Below, piece by piece: positions 58,631-64,000 of a stretch of DNA of 64,000 bases. The position numbers and the translations under genes were made by a program. Origin of the DNA: Streptomyces bambusae (GTDB taxonomy: Bacteria; Actinomycetota; Actinomycetes; Streptomycetales; Streptomycetaceae); the NCBI RefSeq assembly GCF_020532645.1, contig NZ_JAJAUZ010000006.1:151772-215771 (forward strand). Reading direction: 5' to 3'. A model generated the notes under the pieces. The model searched no databases, was not told where the DNA came from, and saw only the letters and a program-made list of their open reading frames with translations. How positions within the stretch are numbered: position 1 is the stretch's first letter; each line of letters begins with the position of its first letter.

Positions 58631-59236
58631 CTACCGGTCGAGGAACGGCAGCAGTACCCGGTGCAGGGGCAGGTAGGCCGGCCGGTCGTGCCGGCCGATC
58701 TGGTATCCGAACATCCCTGCCGTGGCGGCTGCGGTGATCTCGTCGGGGTTCTCGCCTTGGAACACGGCCCGGCAGCCGCCGGAGTTCGCGAGCGCCCGCT
58801 GGAACAGGGCCGGTGCCGGCTTGGACTCCTCGATGCTGCGCGGGGTGAGGATCCGGTCGCCGAAGTACTCCCACACGAACGGCTTCGCCTCCGACCAGCT
58901 CGCCGCGATGTGCTTCTTCGTCGCCTCCGCCCGCTCGGCATCGGTCGCACCCCAACTCGGCGGCACGTTCGTGATGATGCCGAGCGGCACCCCGGTGTGG
59001 TGCAGCTGCCGCAGATATCGCAGTGCCCCCGGCATGTAGGTGAGGTGGGCCCGGTCGGAGGTGTCGACCAGGGTGTCGCCCAGGTCGAACCAGACCACCG
59101 AGCAGGCCGGGACCGGCAGCTCCGGTGCAGGTCCGGCTGCCGACACCGGTCCGGCTGCCGACACCGGTCCAGCGGCGGGTACGAGCACGGTCGCCGCGGT
59201 GAGGGCCACCGCGGCCAGGCGCATGAACAGCTTCAT
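58631..59236 (-). CDS. Secreted HAD-like hydrolase
   Basis: A 201-residue exported protein; ATG 59236 behind GAGGAG. The signal peptide (LFMRLAAVALTAATVLVPAA) runs into a repeated GPVSAAGPVSAAGP segment. The HAD core follows: motif I VVWFDLGDTLVDTS (nucleophile Asp), motif II GIITNVPPSW, motif III ESKPAPALFQRAL with the Lys, and motif IV-like GENPDEITAAATAGMFG. HAD phosphatases are usually cytoplasmic, so secretion is notable; it could scavenge phosphate from extracellular phosphoesters. Confidence 0.83.
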   Translation of the reverse strand: MKLFMRLAAVALTAATVLVPAAGPVSAAGPVSAAGPAPELPVPACSVVWFDLGDTLVDTSDRAHLTYMPGALRYLRQLHHTGVPLGIITNVPPSWGATDAERAEATKKHIAASWSEAKPFVWEYFGDRILTPRSIEESKPAPALFQRALANSGGCRAVFQGENPDEITAAATAGMFGYQIGRHDRPAYLPLHRVLLPFLDR

Positions 59237-59438
59237 CAGACTCCTCGATTCCCTTGTGCCGACTACTTGCAGGGCCCCGATGATCGCGGTCCGCCCCGGC
59301 CGACGGCTCCACCGGATCTCCATGGACCTGAAGCGACGTCTGGCCTAGCCTGACCGTCGTTCGAAGATCAACGATTTCGGGCCGGGCCGCGGGCCGGCCC
59401 ACGGGGGGATGCACCATGCACGGTACGGGGGACGCGTG

Positions 59439-60848
59439 ATGTCGGGGAGAGGGCTGGCGGGATGCCTCACGGCGGTCGTGGTCGTGCTGGGAGTGATCGG
59501 GTCCATCGTGACCTTCTTCCTGTCGACCGAGGGCTATCTGCCGGGCGACGCCATGGTGCGGACCTGGGCCACCGCGAAGGAGCGTTCCGGCGACGGAGAG
59601 GAGAACGGCCGGTGGGTCGTCGGGGACGTCGCGGTGCGCAGCCGGTTCGACGCGGTGACCGGCTTCGGCATGGCCGACGGTCATGACGGCGAGAAGCTCT
59701 GGGAGTTCGTACCGCCCGGCCGCACTCAGATCTGCGGGAGCGCTCGCCGCGCCGACGCGTCGGTCCTCCTCGTCGCCTACGGCACGGAGCGGCGCGAGAC
59801 GGCGTACAGCAACGGGAAGCCCGTCGTCCCGGGCAGGAACGAGGGCTGTTCGACCGTCCTGGCCCTCGACGTGAAGGACGGGCGGGAGCTGTGGACCGCC
59901 CCGCGGACCGTCTCGGACGGCCTGTTCCCCGGCGGCGGATTCCTCGACGCGGGCGGGGGCCTGGCCCTGGTCCTCCACGAGCGGACCAGGCAGGAGCTGC
60001 GCGCCCCGGGCGGCAACCGCTCCCTGCGCGCAGTCGACCTCCGCACGGGCAAGGCCCGTTGGACGGCGGCCGTGCCCGGCGCATGCGGCGTGTGGCAGGC
60101 CGCGGTCGGCGAGGAGCAGGTCCACGCCCTCCTCGCCTGCGGCGGCGACGACGCCGACGGCACCGGCACCGGCACCGGCGGCACGGGCACGGGCACAGGC
60201 ACAGGCACCGGCACCGGCAGCACCGGCGGCGGGGACGCCGAGCTGATGGCGGCGGCGTTCGACCGGGCCACCGGGGCCCTGAAGTGGAACGTCCCCATCG
60301 ATGCCCGCCGCCCCGTGGCGCTGGATTCCACCGTGGTCATCGAGTCGGCCGACCCCTTGGTGCTCCGGGTCAAGCGGACCTCGACCGAAGGCGCGGGCGT
60401 GTACGTCCCCTTCGGTCCGGACGGGAAGGCCCGGCCGGTCATCGAGTTCACCGGTGACGACGACAAGATCGAGCCGGCCGACCGGACGCAGACGGCGTTC
60501 GCCGGCGACCGGATGTACGCGCTGGTGTGGCATTGGTACAAGGGCCGCAACTCCCGCCTCGTCGCCTTCGACCTGAAGACCGGCGAACAGGAGTGGAGCA
60601 GGAAGCTGGACGAGCCGGCGGCCGGTCTGGACGTACGGGGCGACCGGATCACCGTCCTGTGCGAGTGGTCCACCCAGTCCAGTGACATCACGGACTTGTA
60701 CGTGTACGACGCGGACGACGGCGAGGAACTCGACGAGCGCCATTTCCGGGACCCGGCGCCCGGACCGTACTTCTTCGAGCACGACGGGCGGATCATCGTC
60801 GCAGGCGCGGACGGCGACCGGGCCTTCACCGCCTTCGAGCGCTGGTGA
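59439..60848 (+). CDS. Membrane-anchored PQQ-like beta-propeller protein
   Basis: A 469-residue protein; ATG 59439 behind GGGGGACG (an in-frame ATG at 59409 is possible). One N-terminal transmembrane helix (LTAVVVVLGVIGSIVTFFL) anchors a large extracytoplasmic domain with PQQ-like blades: TGFGMADGHDGEKLWEFVPP, LALDVKDGRELWTAP, RAVDLRTGKARWTAAVPGA, AFDRATGALKWNVPI, VAFDLKTGEQEWSRKLDEPA. A Gly/Thr tract encoded by a GGCACC-type repeat (60159-60230) interrupts one blade. Such proteins may be scaffolds or assembly factors. No catalytic motif is seen. It ends 23 bp inside the convergent regulator gene. Confidence 0.8.
   Translation: MSGRGLAGCLTAVVVVLGVIGSIVTFFLSTEGYLPGDAMVRTWATAKERSGDGEENGRWVVGDVAVRSRFDAVTGFGMADGHDGEKLWEFVPPGRTQICGSARRADASVLLVAYGTERRETAYSNGKPVVPGRNEGCSTVLALDVKDGRELWTAPRTVSDGLFPGGGFLDAGGGLALVLHERTRQELRAPGGNRSLRAVDLRTGKARWTAAVPGACGVWQAAVGEEQVHALLACGGDDADGTGTGTGGTGTGTGTGTGTGSTGGGDAELMAAAFDRATGALKWNVPIDARRPVALDSTVVIESADPLVLRVKRTSTEGAGVYVPFGPDGKARPVIEFTGDDDKIEPADRTQTAFAGDRMYALVWHWYKGRNSRLVAFDLKTGEQEWSRKLDEPAAGLDVRGDRITVLCEWSTQSSDITDLYVYDADDGEELDERHFRDPAPGPYFFEHDGRIIVAGADGDRAFTAFERW
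60159..60230 (+). repeat. In-frame hexanucleotide (GGCACC-like) repeat tract
   Basis: About twelve imperfect GGCACC/GGCACG/GGCACA units encode a Gly-Thr run within the propeller protein. Each unit is six bases, so length changes keep the frame and would alter loop length only. Confidence 0.8.
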
Positions 60849-61728
60849 GGACGTCGTCGTAGAGGCGGAAGAGGCGCAGCCGGTCGGCTTCCTGGTCGGC
60901 TTCCCGGCCGGCTTCGTCGGCGAGTGCTTGCCAGCACTGTGCGGCGAGGGTGCGTGCGCGGGTGCCGGGCCAGGGCTGGGGGAGCAGTTCGGGAGGGAGC
61001 AGGGGGTCGGGTTCCATGGCGGTGGTGAAGGCCGCTGCGAGCTCGATGGCGTACGTCAGCCGTTCGGTGCCGGTGGGACGGTCGGTGGCGGCGAGCCGGT
61101 CCAGGCGGGCCGCGGCGAGGGCCGCGAGTGCTTCGTGGCGCTCGGCGATCGCGTCGAGCGGCCACAGGAGGGCGGCGAGCCGGGCCGGGTCCTCCTCGTC
61201 GCCGACTCTCAGGTCGCGGCTGGTGAGGAGGGTGAGGAGGGGTAGGACGCCCAGGTGGCGGGCGTGGGACTCGACGATGTCGCCGATGGGGTTCGCGGCG
61301 ACGTACAGGCCCCCCTGGAGGGGTGCGGCGCCGAGGTGGAGCAGGGTGTCGCGGAGGGAGTCGCGGGCCTGGCGGGCGGTCTCGGGGATGCCGAAGGCGA
61401 ACAGGTGCCAGGTTCCGTCCCAGGGCGCGAGCCCCCGGTCCTGCCGGTAGGCGTGGCGGACGTACTCCGCGTCCGGGGCGACGGCGCCTGTGGGGTCGGC
61501 GGTGGCGACCAGGCGGGCTTTGCGGCCGCGGCCCTCCTGGGTGAACCGGCCATCGGCGACGAGCCGTTTGATGCACAACCGGACCTGCTGGTCGGTCATG
61601 CCGAGGGCGGTGGCGACGGCGTACAGCTCGCCCGCGTCGACGGTGCCGTCCTCGCGGACGAGGGCGAACACCAGCGTCCGGGTCCCGATGTCGGGGGCGG
61701 CGGGCTCCGCCGCGGGTCGGCTGGTCAC
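60826..61728 (-). CDS. PaaX-like transcriptional regulator
   Basis: A 300-residue regulator; GTG 61728 overlapping the stop of the upstream gene as GTGA. The N-terminal winged-helix domain reads DIGTRTLVFALVREDGTVDA, GMTDQQVRLCIKRLVADGRF, and EGRGRKARLVATADPTG. The middle has WDGTWHLFAFGIPETARQAR, DSLRDTLLHLGAAPLQGGLY, the PaaX phrase, and the C-terminal helices MEPDPLLPPELLPQPWPGTR. PaaX proteins repress catabolic genes and bind CoA-linked effectors. It is co-transcribed after the GNAT gene, and a palindrome lies before that pair at 62378. Confidence 0.87.
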   Translation of the reverse strand: MTSRPAAEPAAPDIGTRTLVFALVREDGTVDAGELYAVATALGMTDQQVRLCIKRLVADGRFTQEGRGRKARLVATADPTGAVAPDAEYVRHAYRQDRGLAPWDGTWHLFAFGIPETARQARDSLRDTLLHLGAAPLQGGLYVAANPIGDIVESHARHLGVLPLLTLLTSRDLRVGDEEDPARLAALLWPLDAIAERHEALAALAAARLDRLAATDRPTGTERLTYAIELAAAFTTAMEPDPLLPPELLPQPWPGTRARTLAAQCWQALADEAGREADQEADRLRLFRLYDDVLTSARRR

Positions 61729-62354
61729 TGCTGCTCCTCCGGGGTGTTGCCGGGCCGTGCCGGGGTGGCTCGGTGCATCGTGGTCACCGCGCCGAAGCCC
61801 ATGAGCCGCTTGAGGTACGGGGTCTGCTCGGTCCGTACGGCGGTGAAGCCGTGCCGCTCGTACAGTGCGCGGGCCCGGGGGTTGACGTCGATGACGTCCA
61901 GGCGGACCCGGGAGCAGCCGTGTTCGGCCGCGATGGCCGCGATCTCCGTCAGCAGGAGGCCGCCGATGCCCGTGCCGCGCTGTGCGGGGTCGACTGCGAT
62001 GCCGTCCATGACCAGTTCGCCGGGCTCCGGGGTGCGTTCGAGCAGGGCCAGTACGGCGAGCCGGGGCAGGCCGCGGAACAACCCGTAGGCGGAGAGGACG
62101 TCCCGCCCGCCGCCGCCGGTCAGTGCGCGTCCGTCGACCTGGTAGCCGGCCACGCCCACGACGCGGTCGCCGCCGGGGGTGAGGGCGACGGCGGCGCGGT
62201 CGTGGTGGAGGTGGCGGGCGATGAAGGCGCGGCCGCGCTCGGGCGGGTCGAGGGCGGCACCGAGCTTCCGGCCGAAGGCCTCCCAGTACAGCTCGGCGAC
62301 CTGTTCCTCGGCCCCCAGCGGCACGCCGCGCCGGATGACGACTCGTGTGTCCAT
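61725..62354 (-). CDS. GNAT-family acetyltransferase coupled to PaaX-like regulator
   Basis: A 209-residue acetyltransferase; ATG 62354 behind GAGGAG. The fold shows VAELYWEAFGRKLGAALDPP, VVGVAGYQVDGRAL, ELVMDGIAVDPAQRGTGIGG (acetyl-CoA loop QRGTGIG), and RVRLDVIDVNPRARALYERH. Its stop overlaps the regulator start by 4 bp, so the regulator probably controls this gene. The target substrate is unknown. Confidence 0.87.
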   Translation of the reverse strand: MDTRVVIRRGVPLGAEEQVAELYWEAFGRKLGAALDPPERGRAFIARHLHHDRAAVALTPGGDRVVGVAGYQVDGRALTGGGGRDVLSAYGLFRGLPRLAVLALLERTPEPGELVMDGIAVDPAQRGTGIGGLLLTEIAAIAAEHGCSRVRLDVIDVNPRARALYERHGFTAVRTEQTPYLKRLMGFGAVTTMHRATPARPGNTPEEQQ

Positions 62355-62377
62355 GACTCCTCCTCGCGTTCTGCGTA

Positions 62378-62394
62378 CGAACATAGTACGTTCG
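62378..62394. promoter_or_regulatory. Palindromic operator in front of GNAT/PaaX pair
   Basis: CGAAC (62378-62382) and GTTCG (62390-62394) are inverse complements around ATAGTAC, in the 90-bp spacer between the GNAT gene and the divergent hydrolase. It is a good candidate site for the PaaX-like regulator. Confidence 0.55.
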
Positions 62395-62444
62395 AATTGA
62401 GAACGGGCGTTACTACTTCGATAGTTTCTGTTGGGGGTCGTCGG

Positions 62445-63614
62445 ATGGAACGCATGCGCGCACCGCGCACGCCGCGTCGTCGCCGGGCGGTGCGGGCCGT
62501 GCTCGCGACGCTGGCCGCGCTGGTGGTCGTGGCGGCGGGGCTGGGCGGACTGGTGGTGTGGCAGAACACCTACGAGCTGCGCGAGGAAGCGGTGACGGTA
62601 CGTCAGGCAGGACGCACCCTGGACGGAGTGCTGGCCCTGCCCCGGCGAGGGAAGGGGCCGTTCCCGCTCGTGGTGTTCGTGCACGGCGACGGTCCGGTGG
62701 ACGCCACGCACGACACCTTCTACCGTCCGATGTGGGAGGCCTTCGCCCGGGCCGGGTACGCCTCGCTGTCCTGGAACAAACCGGGCGTGCACGGCTCGCC
62801 GGGCGACTGGCTCGACCAGAGCATGGACGACCGGGCGGACGAAGCCGTCGACGCCATCGCCTGGGCCCGGAAACGCACCGACATCGACGGCGGCAGGATC
62901 GGCCTGTGGGGCGCCAGCCAGGCCGGCTGGGTCCTCCCCAAGATCGCTGCCAAGGACCCCGGCATCCGGTTCGCCATCGCCGTCTCACCCGCCGTCAACT
63001 GGCACCGGCAGGGCCGCTACAACCTCCTCGCCGAGCTCCGCCGCGACGGCGCCTCCGACGCCGAGGTCGCGACCGCCCTCCGCCGCCGCGACACCGGCCT
63101 CGCCCTTCTCGGGCGCGGCGCCTCCTACGAGGAGTACGTCCGTGCCGTCGGCGACCCGAAGGGCATGACCGCCGCCCGCTGGCGGTTCGTCTCCAAGAAC
63201 CACACCGCCGACGCCACGGCAGACCTGCCCGCCCTGCGCGGCACACCCGTCCTCCTGGTGCTCGCCGGACACGACGTCAACGTGGACACCGCCGACACCG
63301 AGGCCGCGTACCGCCGCCTGCTGCCCGGGCGGGCACTGCACGTCGCCCACTACCCCGACGCCACCCACGGCCTGGTCAAACACGCCGTCGAGGACTCCCC
63401 CCTGCGCCTGACCCTGACCGCGCTCTGCGCGCCCCGGTCCCTGTTCGCAGCCGGTTTCCTGGCCGACCAACGGCATTTCCTGGCCTCCGTCGCCACCGAA
63501 GGAGCCGAACGACGACCACCACACCCACCCCGGCACCGGCCGAGCCCACCGTCGGAACCCGACCGGCCCCGCCCCCTCGCCGCAGCAGGCCCGCACCTAG
63601 ACTCCCCGACGTGA
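62445..63614 (+). CDS. Membrane-anchored alpha/beta hydrolase
   Basis: A 389-residue protein; ATG 62445 behind TTGGGGG. An uncleaved signal anchor (AVLATLAALVVVAAGLGGLV) follows an Arg-rich start. The hydrolase fold has FPLVVFVHGDGPVDATHDTF, the nucleophile GRIGLWGASQAGWVLPK (Ser), VLLVLAGHDVNVDTADTEAA (Asp) and HYPDATHGLVKHA (His). A Pro/Arg-rich tail extends past the fold. Possibly an extracytoplasmic esterase or peptidase. It is coupled by GTGA to a zinc-ribbon gene and divergent from the GNAT/PaaX pair, with which it may share regulation. Confidence 0.85.
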   Translation: MERMRAPRTPRRRRAVRAVLATLAALVVVAAGLGGLVVWQNTYELREEAVTVRQAGRTLDGVLALPRRGKGPFPLVVFVHGDGPVDATHDTFYRPMWEAFARAGYASLSWNKPGVHGSPGDWLDQSMDDRADEAVDAIAWARKRTDIDGGRIGLWGASQAGWVLPKIAAKDPGIRFAIAVSPAVNWHRQGRYNLLAELRRDGASDAEVATALRRRDTGLALLGRGASYEEYVRAVGDPKGMTAARWRFVSKNHTADATADLPALRGTPVLLVLAGHDVNVDTADTEAAYRRLLPGRALHVAHYPDATHGLVKHAVEDSPLRLTLTALCAPRSLFAAGFLADQRHFLASVATEGAERRPPHPPRHRPSPPSEPDRPRPLAAAGPHLDSPT

Positions 63615-63838
63615 GCAACAACCTCCGCTGCACCCACTGCGGCACCGTCGGCCTGGAAGCCGGCTTCGTCGAAGACGCAGGTCAGCACTCCCGCGGATAC
63701 GCCCGCTGGATCCAGGGCGCCCTGGAACGCGGCATCTTCGGCGGGGCCAAGCGCATTGGCAGGCCCGCCTGGCGCATCGACGCCTTCCGCTGCCCCGCCT
63801 GTGCCCACCTCGAACTCTTCGCCGGCGAGCGGGCCTGA
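63611..63838 (+). CDS. Small zinc-ribbon protein
   Basis: A 75-residue protein; GTG 63611 overlapping the hydrolase stop as GTGA. It has RCTHCGTVGLEAGFVED and, near the end, FRCPACAHLELFAGE: two CxxC pairs that would bind one zinc. The middle (HSRGYARWIQGALERGIFGG) is basic and aromatic. Such PF-like zinc ribbons with PATH/WIxG segments are common in Actinobacteria and are nucleic-acid or protein binding; the role is unknown. Confidence 0.78.
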   Translation: MSNNLRCTHCGTVGLEAGFVEDAGQHSRGYARWIQGALERGIFGGAKRIGRPAWRIDAFRCPACAHLELFAGERA

Positions 63839-63956
63839 GCCCGCAGAGGCCTGCCCCGTGTGACCGTTCCGGTGGACCCCAACGGCCTGGTACCTGCGGG
63901 CGGGTGCTCTTGTGGGGGAAGCTGGGGCGGCCGTGTGCTGGAGAGGGGAGAGCCGG

Positions 63957-64000
63957 ATGGCCTGGCTGTTCAACGTCGTCGGGGTGGTCATGGTGGTCTC
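63957..64000 (+). CDS. Start of a probable membrane protein (cut by window end)
   Basis: ATG 63957 follows GGAGAGGGGAGAG and reads MAWLFNVVGVVMVV, a hydrophobic start, before the window ends. Only 14 codons are visible, so no product can be named. Confidence 0.45.
   Translation, partial: MAWLFNVVGVVMVV

Noticed and set aside
1..64000. Search for CRISPR arrays, transposases, rRNA and tRNA genes
   Set aside because: No spaced identical repeats, transposase motifs or RNA gene signatures were seen in the window.

Overview
The window is high-GC actinomycete chromosome, almost certainly Streptomyces. The evidence is the very high GC, GTG and TTG starts behind GGAGG-type ribosome sites, long twin-arginine and Sec signal peptides, many secreted hydrolases, a chitinase behind a DasR-type operator, and families typical of the genus (DUF4235, DUF3618, TIGR04222, DUF4383, ALF-repeat proteins). 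No rRNA, tRNA, CRISPR array or transposase was found.

Layout. 1-7 kb: the end of a carotenoid lycopene cyclase gene, a secreted RTX-like Gly-rich protein, two DUF3592-type membrane proteins, a hydrolase, and three decaying genes (a frameshifted MerR regulator, a short remnant, a truncated DHFR-family reductase). 6.8-20.4 kb: an exoprotein island. It holds a small Cys protein, an astacin-like protein whose catalytic domain is interrupted by seven propeller repeats and followed by seven more, three tandem proteins sharing one five-repeat FG-GAP propeller behind different heads (two SGNH hydrolases and a trypsin-like pseudoprotease), and a 1347-residue ALF-repeat/HINT/RNase toxin with a barstar-like immunity gene 3 bp downstream. 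20.8-24.7 kb: a translationally coupled four-gene operon (P5C-reductase-like, methyltransferase, RarD-like exporter, sarcosine-oxidase-like flavoenzyme), probably a small amino-acid-derived biosynthetic cluster. 25-36.4 kb: a thermolysin-type protease, then what looks like a sulfur-scavenging region with three flavin-dependent monooxygenases, a PPOX protein, a formylglycine-generating enzyme, two sulfatases and a Cys-containing leader peptide. 36.5-42.4 kb: small membrane proteins, a TetR-controlled membrane protein, VanZ, a VOC protein and a GH18 chitinase. 42.5-47.3 kb: a coupled operon with a PLP decarboxylase-like enzyme, a cysteine-synthase/rhodanese fusion, a SufS-like desulfurase and a methyltransferase. 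This looks like a sulfur-transfer biosynthetic cluster.

47.4-52.6 kb holds stress and housekeeping genes (GNATs, HATPase and STAS regulators, CsbD, DUF4235/DUF3618, TIGR04222, an HD phosphohydrolase). 52.6-56.3 kb is a candidate RiPP locus: an XRE regulator divergent from two small proteins, a 50-residue peptide made of an 8-residue leader plus two 21-residue units, an HExxH peptide-modification enzyme and a TPR protein. The rest holds a CHAP endolysin-like protein, a secreted HAD protein, a membrane-anchored propeller protein, a PaaX-like regulator coupled to a GNAT gene, a membrane-anchored alpha/beta hydrolase and a zinc-ribbon protein.

The best candidates for undescribed biology are the HExxH/two-unit peptide locus (54.4-56.3 kb), the nested astacin/propeller protein (7.4-10.1 kb), the RNase toxin with its barstar partner (15.9-20.3 kb) and the desulfurase/rhodanese/PLP cluster (42.5-47.3 kb). 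All functions are read from motifs and context. No database search was run.
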